From assembly GCF_007828835.1 (NCBI RefSeq), contig NZ_VIVL01000001.1:682001-746000 (forward strand): 64,000 bases of DNA, written 5' to 3'. Both the position numbers and the translations under genes were made by a program. The notes under the pieces are model-generated. The model was not told the origin of the DNA and did no database searches. It was given only the letters and a program-made list of their open reading frames with translations. This document shows, piece after piece, positions 52,035 to 60,463 of the stretch; within the stretch, counting starts at the first letter, position 1; each line of letters begins with the position of its first letter. This DNA comes from Variovorax beijingensis (GTDB lineage Bacteria > Pseudomonadota > Gammaproteobacteria > Burkholderiales > Burkholderiaceae_C).

Positions 52035-53009
52035 TCAGGTGTTCGCCGGCTTGCGGTAGGCGTAGTTCTTGTCGAGCCTCTCGAGCAGGTACTCGCCGTA
52101 GGACACCGGCTCGTAGCGGGGCGGATGCTGCGCGTCGGTGCAGGTCGGCAGGCATTCGATCAGCGCGTCCATGCCGGGGTCGAGAAAGTAGGGCAGCGAA
52201 TAGCGGTCGCCCCCCGAGCGGTTGATGACGCGGTGCGGCGTGGACACGAAGCGGTCGTTGGTCCAGCGCGCGAGCATGTCGCCGACGTTGAGCACATAGG
52301 TGTCCGGAATCGGCGGCGCCTCGATCCAGTCGCCGCCGCGCGGTCGCACCTGCAGGCCCCCGGAGTCGTCCTGCGCGAGCAGCGTGATGATCCCGTAGTC
52401 GGTGTGGGGCGCCGAGCCCATCTGGTCGTCTTCGACCGGCGGCTGCGGGGGATAGTGCAACGCGCGCAGGAAGGTGGTGGGGTGGTCGAAGTGGTGGTCG
52501 AGCGCGGTGGCCTCCAGGCCCAGGCTCATCGCGATCAGGCGCACGATGTAGCGGCCGAGTGCGTCGACCTCGCTCACGTACTGCGTCATGGCGGGTTTGA
52601 AGCCCGGCAGCCATCCGGGCCACTGGTTCGGCCCCTGCATCGGCAGGCCGGCGAGAAGGCCTGCGTCGTCCGGCGGCAGTTCGTGCATGAGCATCAGCGA
52701 TTCGCTCATGTTGGGCCTGGTGACCCTGGCCACCGACGAGGTCACGATGGTCGAGGTGGCCATGCCCATGTAGCCGCGATGGAAGGCATTGATCGCGAGG
52801 GAGCGCTTTTGCTCGAGGGTGGAGGCGTGGAACTCGCGCGAGGCCGCAAAGGCCGCGTCGCGCGTGGCGCGCTGTACGGTGTGTCCCGAGATGTAGGCAA
52901 AGCCGATGGTGCTCAGCGCTTCGTGAAGCTGCAGGGCCGCCTTCCTGGCAGAGGGAACGCCCGGGTCGAGGTTGCCGCCAAGGTCGACGAGGGGAATGGA
53001 GTTCAGCAT
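52035..53009 (-). CDS. Isopenicillin-N-synthase-family Fe(II)/2-oxoglutarate oxygenase (1)
   Basis: A 324-aa double-stranded beta-helix oxygenase. The N-terminal DIOX_N part (IPLVDLGG, GFAYISGHTV) is followed by the catalytic domain. Iron ligands are H202 and D204 (APHTDYG) and H259 (TPHRVIN), and the 2-oxoglutarate-binding RxS is R269-S271. The family includes thymine 7-hydroxylase and plant hydroxylases. It lies 5 bases after the isochorismatase gene and is a distant paralogue of the oxygenase at 59257. Substrate unknown. Confidence 0.9.
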   Translation of the reverse strand: MLNSIPLVDLGGNLDPGVPSARKAALQLHEALSTIGFAYISGHTVQRATRDAAFAASREFHASTLEQKRSLAINAFHRGYMGMATSTIVTSSVARVTRPNMSESLMLMHELPPDDAGLLAGLPMQGPNQWPGWLPGFKPAMTQYVSEVDALGRYIVRLIAMSLGLEATALDHHFDHPTTFLRALHYPPQPPVEDDQMGSAPHTDYGIITLLAQDDSGGLQVRPRGGDWIEAPPIPDTYVLNVGDMLARWTNDRFVSTPHRVINRSGGDRYSLPYFLDPGMDALIECLPTCTDAQHPPRYEPVSYGEYLLERLDKNYAYRKPANT

Positions 53010-53014
53010 CGGTG

Positions 53015-53719
53015 TCAGCGAATCGGGTTGACGGAAGAACGGAGGCCGCCGCGCCATCGGCCCAGCAGCTCGTGCGAGTCCATGACCAGCCCCAGGTGCA
53101 GCGACACCATCGCAAGCGCCGCGCCTTCCAGATGCGCATCGGTGCCGCGCACCAGGTCGCGCAATACGATCACGCGGTAGTTGCGGTTGCTGGCGTCGAA
53201 GGCGGTGTTGAGCACGCAGCAGTCGGTGAAGCCGCCGTTGAGCACCACCGTCTCGATGCGCTGGTTGCGCAGCAGGAAGTCGAGATCGGTCGGGTAGAAG
53301 GCCGAGAGGCGCCGCTTGCTGTCCACGCGCATGTCGCCGGGCGCAACGCGCGTGACCCACTCGGTCCACTTCGAGCCTTCGATGGCGTGCGCGTCGGCAT
53401 TCGGTATTGCGCCCACGTGCAGCGGAAAGGTGCGCCGCCATGCGGACGGAATGCCGTGGACGTCGTCCACGCCGCCGGGCCGCAGCACCGACCTGATGTG
53501 CACGATGCGCACGCCCAGCGCGCGCACCGCGTCATGGAAGGTGTCGATGGGCGCCACCACGTCGCGCGCCCGCGGGGCGGGGCAGGGGCAGTCGGGGCTG
53601 TCGTCCAGGTGGCCCCGGTGCATGTCGATGGACACGACCGCGGTGGTGGCCGGGTCCAGGTAGTCGGCGAACTGCGCCGCGTCGAGCTCGCGCTCCTCGT
53701 TGTAGACCCAGGCCTTCAT
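53015..53719 (-). CDS. Isochorismatase-fold cysteine hydrolase
   Basis: A 234-aa hydrolase with triad candidates D32 (SIDMHRGH), K135 (DSKRRLSAF) and C168 (GGFTDCCVLN). The family includes RutB (ureidoacrylate hydrolase), biuret hydrolase and N-carbamoylsarcosine amidase, so a carbamoyl or amide C-N bond is the likely target. It has an inserted loop at about 80-118 compared with RutB and differs clearly from the rutB at 63711. It overlaps the permease gene by 4 bases. Confidence 0.88.
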   Translation of the reverse strand: MKAWVYNEERELDAAQFADYLDPATTAVVSIDMHRGHLDDSPDCPCPAPRARDVVAPIDTFHDAVRALGVRIVHIRSVLRPGGVDDVHGIPSAWRRTFPLHVGAIPNADAHAIEGSKWTEWVTRVAPGDMRVDSKRRLSAFYPTDLDFLLRNQRIETVVLNGGFTDCCVLNTAFDASNRNYRVIVLRDLVRGTDAHLEGAALAMVSLHLGLVMDSHELLGRWRGGLRSSVNPIR

Positions 53720-54648
53720 CGGCGTTCTTCCCGCACATAGGGTTGGCCCAGCGCACCGGGTTCTTCGTCGGCGCCGCGCCGCGAGAGCGCGACCCACACC
53801 ATCACCCCGAGCGTCACCGCATAGGGCGTCATCATCACGAAGTACTGCGGCAGCTGCACGCCGGCCGCCGCGAGCTGCGGGATCAGCGCCTCGATGCAGC
53901 CGAACAGCAGTGCGCCCGCGAGCGCCTTCCACGGCGACCAGCGCGCGAAGATCACCAGCCCCACCGCGATCCAGCCGCGCCCGCCGGTCATGCCCGCGAT
54001 CCACAGCTTGGTGCTGACCACCGAGATGTATGCGCCCGCCAGTCCCACCAGCGCCGAGCCCGCGAGCACCGCGGCCAGCCGCCACATGGCAACGCGGATG
54101 CCGGCCGCATCGGCCGCCTGCGGGTTCTCGCCCACCGCGCGCAACCGCAGCCCGGCCGAGGTGCGCGAGAAGAACCACGCCACGGCAAGGAAGATCGGCA
54201 GCGTGAGCCAGACCATCGCGTTCTGCTCGAACAGCCGGCCGGCGCCGGGCAGGAGCGACAGCGGCCACAGCGCCATCGCGCCGATGCCCTCGGTGGCATG
54301 GTTGGTCCATTCGGCCAGCGAGCCGACCAGTGCCGTGAGGCCCTGGCAGAAGAACACCAGCGCGAGCCCCGCGATCACCTGGTTCACGCGCAGCCAGATC
54401 ACCATCACCGCGAACAGCAGCGACACCGCACTGGCCGCGAGCATCGCCAGCACCAGCGACACGGCCGGCTGCCCCATGGCAAGCTGCGCGCCGATGCCCG
54501 CGAGCGCTCCGACCAACATCAGCCCTTCGGCGCCGAGCGACAGCACGCCCGCGCGCTCGCTGATGATCAGGCCCAGCGCCGCGAGCGCATAGGGCACCGC
54601 GAAATCGGGCGTGCTCGCGAGCCAGTTCAGCACGATGCCGCCGCTCAT
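53716..54648 (-). CDS. BMP-type ABC importer permease (second)
   Basis: A 310-aa membrane protein with eight to nine helices (YALAALGLIISERAGVLSLGAEGLMLVGA, VNQVIAGLALVFFCQGLTAL, ENPQAADAAGI). This is the YufQ/NupQ-like permease class of BMP-dependent importers, which carry nucleosides or nucleobases in characterised cases. It overlaps both neighbours by 4 bases. Confidence 0.92.
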   Translation of the reverse strand: MSGGIVLNWLASTPDFAVPYALAALGLIISERAGVLSLGAEGLMLVGALAGIGAQLAMGQPAVSLVLAMLAASAVSLLFAVMVIWLRVNQVIAGLALVFFCQGLTALVGSLAEWTNHATEGIGAMALWPLSLLPGAGRLFEQNAMVWLTLPIFLAVAWFFSRTSAGLRLRAVGENPQAADAAGIRVAMWRLAAVLAGSALVGLAGAYISVVSTKLWIAGMTGGRGWIAVGLVIFARWSPWKALAGALLFGCIEALIPQLAAAGVQLPQYFVMMTPYAVTLGVMVWVALSRRGADEEPGALGQPYVREERR

Positions 54649-55796
54649 TGCACAGCCTCCGCACCCACGCGCCGCAGCCGATGGCGAATGAAGAAATCGC
54701 TGGCCGCCACGCACACCACGATGATGGCCTGGATCAGCTGCACCATCGAGAACGGCACCTGGTAGAACACCTGCAGGCTGCGGCCGGTGACGAACAGCGC
54801 CGCCACCAGCAGCGCCACCACGGTGGCCGCGAGCGGGTTGTTGCGCGCAAGAAAGGCAATCAGGATGCCCGAGAAGCCGTAGCCCTGGTAGAAGGCCTGC
54901 GTGAGCCGCCCTTCCTGCCCGGCGGCCACCGCAAGGCCCGCGAGCCCGGCCATCGCGCCCGACAGCAGCACGGCGCCGTAGATGGTGCGGCGCACCGGCA
55001 CCCCATTGGCATGCGCCACGCGCGGATTGGCATCGACGAAGCGCAGGTACAGCCCGGCGCGGCTCAGGCCCACCAGCCACCAGGCGAAGAGCGCCACCAC
55101 GGCCGCGAGCACGATGGCGCTGCTCACGCCGGCGCCCAGTTCGGGCAGCCGCTCGAAGGCGCGGAACTGCGGCGAATAGGGAAAGTTGTCCTTCGGGTCC
55201 TTCCAGCTGCCATAGACCAGGTGCAGCAGGAAGTTGGCCGCCATGTAGTTGAGCATCAGCGTGGAAATGATCTCGTTCACGCCGAGCCTGATCTTCAGCC
55301 ACGCCGGCCCCAGCACCCAGAGCAGCCCGCAGCCGATGGCGGCCGCGAACATCAGCGGCAGGCGCAGCGGCTCGGGGCCGATCTGCCACATCGAGACGGC
55401 CGTCGCGCCGATGGCACCCCAGATCATCTGGCCCTCGAGCCCCAGGTTCCAGAAGCGCGCGCGAAACGCCAGCGAGCCGGCCATGCCCACGAGGACCATG
55501 GGTGCGGCCTGGAACAGCACGGCGCGCAAGTTCTGGCCGTCGAAGAAGGTCTGCATCACGAACTCGTTGGCGAGCTCGTTGGCGGGAACGCCGGCCGCCA
55601 CCAGGATGGCGGCGGAAATCGCAAGGCCGACGAGGAGCGCCGCCGCAAGGATCAGCGCCTGCCGCCGCCATCCCATGTGCTGGCGGATTTCCAGCGCATA
55701 GCGTCGGCGCGCCAGCGGCTGGCGCCGCGCCCGGAGCGCGGCCTCCGGATCGGTCTGCGCCGGCTGCGCGATGGCCGCGAGCGTGGCGTCAACCAT
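54645..55796 (-). CDS. BMP-type ABC importer permease (first)
   Basis: A 383-aa membrane protein with about nine helices after a basic leader of about 45 residues (FRARFWNLGLEGQMIWGA, GVNEIISTLMLNYMA, GLAVAAGQEGRLTQ). It is YufP/NupP-like. ATG at 55796 overlaps the ATPase stop by 8 bases; the longer frame to 55856 lies in the ATPase gene. Confidence 0.92.
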   Translation of the reverse strand: MVDATLAAIAQPAQTDPEAALRARRQPLARRRYALEIRQHMGWRRQALILAAALLVGLAISAAILVAAGVPANELANEFVMQTFFDGQNLRAVLFQAAPMVLVGMAGSLAFRARFWNLGLEGQMIWGAIGATAVSMWQIGPEPLRLPLMFAAAIGCGLLWVLGPAWLKIRLGVNEIISTLMLNYMAANFLLHLVYGSWKDPKDNFPYSPQFRAFERLPELGAGVSSAIVLAAVVALFAWWLVGLSRAGLYLRFVDANPRVAHANGVPVRRTIYGAVLLSGAMAGLAGLAVAAGQEGRLTQAFYQGYGFSGILIAFLARNNPLAATVVALLVAALFVTGRSLQVFYQVPFSMVQLIQAIIVVCVAASDFFIRHRLRRVGAEAVQ

Positions 55797-57321
55797 GGTC
55801 CACCATCGCCTGTCCGATGGCCTGCCGGTCGGCCGGCTGCGCGAATTCGCCGGCAATGCGCCCGCGCGTCATCACGCCCACGCGGTCGGCCAGCTGCAGC
55901 ACCTCGTCGAGGTCTTCGCTGATCAGCAGCACCGCGGCGCCGCTGTCGCGTGCGGCGCGCAGCCGCGCATGCACCTCGGCGCTCGCGCGCACGTCGAGCC
56001 CGCGGCTCGGGCTGTGCGCGAGCACCAGCGAGGGGGCCTTGCCGAACTCGCGCGCGAGCACCAGCTTCTGCGCGTTGCCGCCGGACAGCAGCGCGGCCTT
56101 CTGCGCCACCGAGCGCACCCCCAGCACATCGAAGGCGCGAACCGCTTCCTGCGTATCGTCCTGGATGCGGCGCCGCCGCAGATGCCAGGCGGGGCCGTAG
56201 CGGCCCGTGTGCACGCGGCCGATCGCGTAGTTCTCGGCCACCGAAAGGCTGCCGGCCAGCGCGAGGCCGTAGCGGTCGGCCGGGATCGTGGCAATGCCCA
56301 CGTTGCGGCGCTCGGGTGCGGGCATGGCCTTGAGGTCGCCGTGGCCGCTCAGATGGATCTCGCCTTCGAGCGGCCCGCCGGCATCCGGCAGGCCCATGAT
56401 GGCGCCGGCCAGCTCGCCCTGCCCGTTGCCGCCGACACCGGCCAGGCCGTAGATTTCGCCCGCATGCAGTTCGAGGTCGACGCCGTCGAGCACGCGGCGG
56501 CCCTCGGGCGATGCGGCCGAGCGCAGGCCGCGCACCGTGAGCCGCACCGGGCCGCGCGGCGACTTCGCGGGCTCGAAGCCCTGCGTGGCAACCGATTCGC
56601 CCACCGTGAGCTTCACGAGCTCGGCCACCGAGGTGGCGCCGGGCTCCAGCGTGGCCACCGTGCGGCCGCCGCGCATCACCGTCACGCGGTCGGCATAGGT
56701 CTTCACGTCGGCCATCTTGTGCGTGACCAGCACCACGGCAGAGCCGCCGCGCGCGAGGCCCCGCACCGTCTGCAGGAGGCGTGCGGCTTCCTGGTCGGTC
56801 AGCACCGCGGTCGGCTCGTCGAGGATCAGGATGCGCGCGCCCGCCAGCAGCACCTTGAGGATCTCGACGCGCTGCTGTTCCGCGATCGACAACGCATCGA
56901 TGCGCTTCGACGGATCGATCTCGAAGCCCAGCTCCGAGGCCTTGTTGCGGATGTCGCGCGAAATCTCGCGCAGGCGCTCCCCGTGGCTCTGGAACTCGGC
57001 CGGCGCGGGCGCCGTGAGCAAAATGTTCTGCGCCACCGTGAACGGCCGCACCAGCTTGAAATGTTGGTGGACCATGCCGATGCGGTGCCTGGCCGCATCG
57101 CGCGGTCCGGCAAAGTGCACCAGGTTGTCGTCGACCAGCAGCTGGCCCGCCTCCGGCGCATAGAGCCCGGCCGCGATGTTCATGAGCGAGGACTTGCCCG
57201 CGCCGTTCTCGCCCAGCAGCGCATGCACTTCGCCCCAGCGCGCTTCGAAGTGCGCGTCGGTCAGCGCCGCAAAGCCGTCGAAGGACTTGCGGATGCCGGT
57301 GAGCTGGAGCGCGTTGGGCAT
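55789..57321 (-). CDS. BMP-type ABC importer double ATPase
   Basis: A 510-aa protein with two ATPase domains (YufO/NupO type). The first has [25 protein letters not shown], and LILDEPTAVLTDQEA. The second has GVGGNGQGELAGAI as a divergent P-loop, LSGGNAQKLVLAREF and HSPSRGLDVRA. It is 12 bases after the binding protein gene. The QHFKLV segment is characteristic of importers paired with BMP lipoproteins. Confidence 0.94.
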   Translation of the reverse strand: MPNALQLTGIRKSFDGFAALTDAHFEARWGEVHALLGENGAGKSSLMNIAAGLYAPEAGQLLVDDNLVHFAGPRDAARHRIGMVHQHFKLVRPFTVAQNILLTAPAPAEFQSHGERLREISRDIRNKASELGFEIDPSKRIDALSIAEQQRVEILKVLLAGARILILDEPTAVLTDQEAARLLQTVRGLARGGSAVVLVTHKMADVKTYADRVTVMRGGRTVATLEPGATSVAELVKLTVGESVATQGFEPAKSPRGPVRLTVRGLRSAASPEGRRVLDGVDLELHAGEIYGLAGVGGNGQGELAGAIMGLPDAGGPLEGEIHLSGHGDLKAMPAPERRNVGIATIPADRYGLALAGSLSVAENYAIGRVHTGRYGPAWHLRRRRIQDDTQEAVRAFDVLGVRSVAQKAALLSGGNAQKLVLAREFGKAPSLVLAHSPSRGLDVRASAEVHARLRAARDSGAAVLLISEDLDEVLQLADRVGVMTRGRIAGEFAQPADRQAIGQAMVDHG

Positions 57322-57333
57322 CGGGCGGCCTGC

Positions 57334-58443
57334 TTACTTCTGCGTGACCACGCCCTTGACGAACCAGTCCATCTTCCAGAGGTCGGCATCCGACAGCACC
57401 GCGCCCTTGGCCACGCGCTCCTTGCCGTCGCGGTCGGCGAGCGGGCCGGCGTAGACCTGCTTGCCCTTCATGATTGCGTCGCGCTCGGCCGTGATCTGCG
57501 CGGCCTTGTCCTTGGGCACCGCGGGGCCGAAGCCCGCGATGTCGGTGCCGCCGTCCTTCATCTCGATGAAGGCGCCGTACTGGCCGGGCTTCCAGTTGCC
57601 GGCCATGATCTTCTTGAGCTCGGGCGTCAGGAAGCGGTCCCACACCCATACCGACGAGCACAGCGTGGCCTTGGGCGCGAACTGGCGCAGGTCGCGGTGG
57701 TGCCCGGTGCCGTACACGCCGCGCTCCTGCGCCACGATCTGCGGCGTGGGCGAGTCGACGTGCTGGCCGATCACGTCGGCGCCCTGGTCGATCAGCGCGG
57801 CCGCGGCGGCGCGTTCCTTCACCGGGTCGTTCCAGGCGCCGGTGTAGATCACGTTGACCGTGGCGTTGGGGTTCATCTTCTGCGCACCCAGCGCGAAGGC
57901 ATTGATGGTCCAGTTCACCACGCCGAAGGGGTTGGCCGCCACGAAGCCGAGCTTTCCGCTTTTGGAGGCTGCGCCCGCGGCCATGCCGCAGAGATACTGG
58001 CTCTCGTAGGTGCGGCCGTAGAACGATTCGAGATTGCTGCCGTTGGTGGTGCCCGAGCCGTTGAGAAAAGCCACGTCGGGGTACTTGGCGGCCAGGTCCT
58101 TGAAGCTGTCGGAGTAGCCGAAGGCGGTGCCGATCACGATGTTGGCGCCGCGCTGGATGAACTTCTCGGCCGCGGGCTTGATGGCCGACGCGTCCTCGGG
58201 CACGTTCTCGACGAACTGGATCTTCTGGCCGATCTCCTTCTCGATCTTCACGCGCGCTTCGTCAAAGGCCTGCGTCCAGCCGCCGTCGTTTTTCGGGCCG
58301 AAGTAGAGCATGGCGATCTTCGGCTTGTCCTTGAGCGTGAGGCCGTCGGCCGCCGCGGCGGGCAGCGCGAACAACGCGCCGCCGGCCGCGAGCGCCGATG
58401 CAAGGCCAAGGGCGAAGCCGTGGGTGGGAGTGCGCAGCAGCAT
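57334..58443 (-). CDS. BMP-family substrate-binding protein
   Basis: A 369-aa periplasmic protein with a signal peptide (about 1-32, ALPAAAADG). The basic membrane protein (PnrA/BmpA) pattern follows: KIAMLYFGPKNDGGWTQAFDEAR, NIVIGTAFGYSDSFKDLAAKYPDVAFL, LCGMAAGAASKSGKLGFVA. Family members bind purine or pyrimidine nucleosides, or nucleobases in some soil bacteria. The final residues WKMDWFVKGVVTQK are typical. The neighbouring rut genes make a nucleobase ligand attractive, but this is inference. Confidence 0.92.
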   Translation of the reverse strand: MLLRTPTHGFALGLASALAAGGALFALPAAAADGLTLKDKPKIAMLYFGPKNDGGWTQAFDEARVKIEKEIGQKIQFVENVPEDASAIKPAAEKFIQRGANIVIGTAFGYSDSFKDLAAKYPDVAFLNGSGTTNGSNLESFYGRTYESQYLCGMAAGAASKSGKLGFVAANPFGVVNWTINAFALGAQKMNPNATVNVIYTGAWNDPVKERAAAAALIDQGADVIGQHVDSPTPQIVAQERGVYGTGHHRDLRQFAPKATLCSSVWVWDRFLTPELKKIMAGNWKPGQYGAFIEMKDGGTDIAGFGPAVPKDKAAQITAERDAIMKGKQVYAGPLADRDGKERVAKGAVLSDADLWKMDWFVKGVVTQK

Positions 58444-58506
58444 GGAGCAACCTTTCGTGGGGAGCGTGTCGAGAGGGAAGGAAGAAGGGAAGGCGCGCCG
58501 CGCGCG

Positions 58507-58893
58507 TCACATCATGAAGTTGATGCGGAACACATTGCCCTCGGGGTCGAGCAGCACCGACTGGTACCAGTTGTAGTAGGTGACGTAGGGCGGCTTCACC
58601 AGCGTGGCGCCGGCCTCAAGCGCGACGGGCACCATGCGGTCCACGTCGTCCTTGCTGTCGACGTCGATGTTCAGCAGGAACTTCACGCCACGTGTGTCGG
58701 AAAATTCGGCCAGGTGCAGCAGCTCGTAGGCCTCGAGCGCGTTGAAGCCGAGGCTCGACTTGCCGGTGTCGAGCCCGCGGAAGATCGGCGAGCGGATCGC
58801 CTCGATCTCGGGGAAGCCGAACACGCGCTGGTAGAAGCCGCTGAGCGCGACCACGTCCTTTGCGAAGACGTTGACGTAGGAGAGATGGGGCAT
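58507..58893 (-). CDS. VOC/glyoxalase-fold protein
   Basis: A 128-aa single-unit VOC protein (MPHLSYVNVFAKDVVALSGFYQ, FLLNIDVDSKDDVDRMV, SVLLDPEGNVFRI). It probably dimerises. Candidate metal residues are sparse, so a binding or minor lyase role is possible. It lies 63 bases upstream of the BMP binding protein gene on the same strand and 363 bases downstream of an oxygenase gene. Confidence 0.82.
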   Translation of the reverse strand: MPHLSYVNVFAKDVVALSGFYQRVFGFPEIEAIRSPIFRGLDTGKSSLGFNALEAYELLHLAEFSDTRGVKFLLNIDVDSKDDVDRMVPVALEAGATLVKPPYVTYYNWYQSVLLDPEGNVFRINFMM

Positions 58894-58946
58894 GTCAAGT
58901 GCTCATTGCGCGTTCGTGGTGGTTCTGGCGTTCTTGCTCGGGGCGT

Positions 58947-59176
58947 GTGCACAGATCACCGGGTACTCCCCTCCGCGAATGTCCCCCGGCCTTCGGCCTC
59001 CTCCTTGATTTCGCTGCGGGGAGCACCCGATGCTCTGTGCACCTGGACACGCTGCTGTTGCATCGCCGATCAACGACTGCTCTGACCAACGATCACGTCG
59101 ATGGGGTGCCTTGCGCAGCGAAATCAAGGGGGAGGCCGCAGGCCGGAGGACATTCGCTTCGCCGCGTACCCCGTCG
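58947..59176. repeat. Pair of palindromic elements in inverted orientation
   Basis: Unit 1 (58947-59042) is bounded by GTGCACAGATCACCGGG and CCCGATGCTCTGTGCAC, which are inverted with 2 mismatches. Unit 2 (59099-59176), on the opposite strand, is bounded by CGATGGGGT and ACCCCGTCG. Their 44-base cores (58975-59018 and 59114-59157) are inverted copies with 3 mismatches, including GCGAATGTC at the outer end and TTGATTTCGCTGCG at the inner end. This is the only stretch over 300 bases without a gene (58894-59256), and apart from the repeat I see no gene in it. Confidence 0.8.
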
Positions 59177-59256
59177 GCGAGATCGCGCCCTGAACGGCAG
59201 TGGCCCAAACCACGCACCAAACACACACGCCGACGAACAGAAAAGCAGGACTTCAT

Positions 59257-60261
59257 CTAGACCGCCACCTTGGTCCCACCAAAGGTCGTCTGCTTCACGA
59301 ACTTCGACGTGAGATGGTCGCCCGAAGAAATGGGTGCGTACTTCGGCTGCTCGCCCGGCGCGAGGCAACTCGGCAGGCACTCGACCATCGCGTCGTAGTT
59401 GGGCTGGTGAAAGAACACGAGCGACTGGCGGCGGTTGGTGCTGGCCACCTCGAACGGCGGGTTGACCACGCGGTGCAGCGTCGACACCCACTGGTCGTTG
59501 GTCCACTGCATCATCAGGTCGGCAATGTTGACCACCAGGCCGCCTTCCACCTGCGGCACGTCGACCCACTGGCCTGCCTTGTTGAACACCTGCAGGCCCT
59601 TGTCGTCGGGCAGCACGATGGTGAGGCTGCCGTAGTCGCTGTGCGCGCCCGCGCGCAGCTGGCCCGGCAGCGGCGCTTCGCGCTGCGGCGGATAGCTCAG
59701 CACGCGGAACATGCTGATGTGCCTGTCGATCTTGTCGTCGAAGAAGGTCTCGGGCAGCGCAAGGCCGAGCGCGAAGATGCGCATCAGCGAGCGCGAGAGA
59801 TCGCTCATGGCCTCGAAGTAGCTTTCATAAGCTTCGCGGAAACCGTCGATCGGCGGCCAGCTGTTGGGCTCGAAGTGCGGGCCGGCGGCAGGGCCGCGGT
59901 GGTAGTCGTCGTCCGGCACGTTGGAGGGGCCGATGGAAAACGATTCCTTCAGGTCGCCGGGCGCGGCCTCTTCCAGGCTGTAGGAAAGCCCTTCCTCGCC
60001 GACCGCGCTGTAGCCGCGCACCGCGTCTTCGCGCGGCCGGTCGACCTTGCGCTTCTCGGCCAGCGGCATGTCGAAGAACTGGCGCGAGAGCCGCGACACG
60101 CGCGCGATCAGCTCGGCCGGAATGCCATGGTTGGTGATGACCAGGAAGCCGATGCTGCGGCAGGCCTCGTCGACCTTGGCCGCAACCTGCGCCTTGCCTT
60201 CGGCCGTGCCGGCGAAGTAGGGCGCGAGATCGATGATGGGTACGGACAGCAGGGTGCTCAT
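59257..60261 (-). CDS. Isopenicillin-N-synthase-family Fe(II)/2-oxoglutarate oxygenase (2)
   Basis: A 334-aa oxygenase. DIOX_N (VPIIDLAPYF, GFLVITNHGIP) is followed by the catalytic domain. H207 and D209 (GAHSDYG) and H263 (TLHRVVN) bind iron, and R278-S280 binds 2-oxoglutarate. Start ATG at 60261 has GAGGA 8-9 bases upstream. It diverges from rutR, with a RutR-like operator between, so it is probably under pyrimidine control. Fungal thymine 7-hydroxylase is in the same family; whether this enzyme acts on a pyrimidine is a hypothesis. Confidence 0.9.
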   Translation of the reverse strand: MSTLLSVPIIDLAPYFAGTAEGKAQVAAKVDEACRSIGFLVITNHGIPAELIARVSRLSRQFFDMPLAEKRKVDRPREDAVRGYSAVGEEGLSYSLEEAAPGDLKESFSIGPSNVPDDDYHRGPAAGPHFEPNSWPPIDGFREAYESYFEAMSDLSRSLMRIFALGLALPETFFDDKIDRHISMFRVLSYPPQREAPLPGQLRAGAHSDYGSLTIVLPDDKGLQVFNKAGQWVDVPQVEGGLVVNIADLMMQWTNDQWVSTLHRVVNPPFEVASTNRRQSLVFFHQPNYDAMVECLPSCLAPGEQPKYAPISSGDHLTSKFVKQTTFGGTKVAV

Positions 60262-60313
60262 GTGTCGGTCCTCGTGCTTGGCATGCCTTTCGCCATGCAA
60301 CGTCTGTGCCAGT

Positions 60314-60329
60314 TGGACCAAATGGACAA
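60314..60329. promoter_or_regulatory. RutR operator candidate
   Basis: TGGACCA-AA-TGGACAA matches the E. coli RutR consensus TTGACCA-NN-TGGTCAA at 12 of 14 defined positions. It lies between the divergent rutR (start 60464) and the oxygenase gene (start 60261), 53 bases before the latter. RutR releases DNA on binding uracil or thymine, so both directions could be induced by pyrimidines. Confidence 0.65.
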
Positions 60330-60463
60330 AACGCGTTGGCCGCGTCAGCATGGTGCGTGCCGGCCGTGCCTTGAGGCCGCGCTGGCGCAACGCGATGCAC
60401 CGCGGCCTTACAGTGGTGCGCGTTGGAAGAAGAGTCCGCAAGTAATCGACGAAGCGAGGGAAG

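Noticed and set aside
55771-59085. 1104-codon plus-strand frame across the BMP importer genes
   Set aside because: It is opposite to clear ATPase and binding protein genes, with shadow-type composition and no recognisable motif.
59070-59100. CTGACCA-AC-GATCACG as a second RutR site
   Set aside because: Only the left half matches the consensus, and it lies between the two repeat units.
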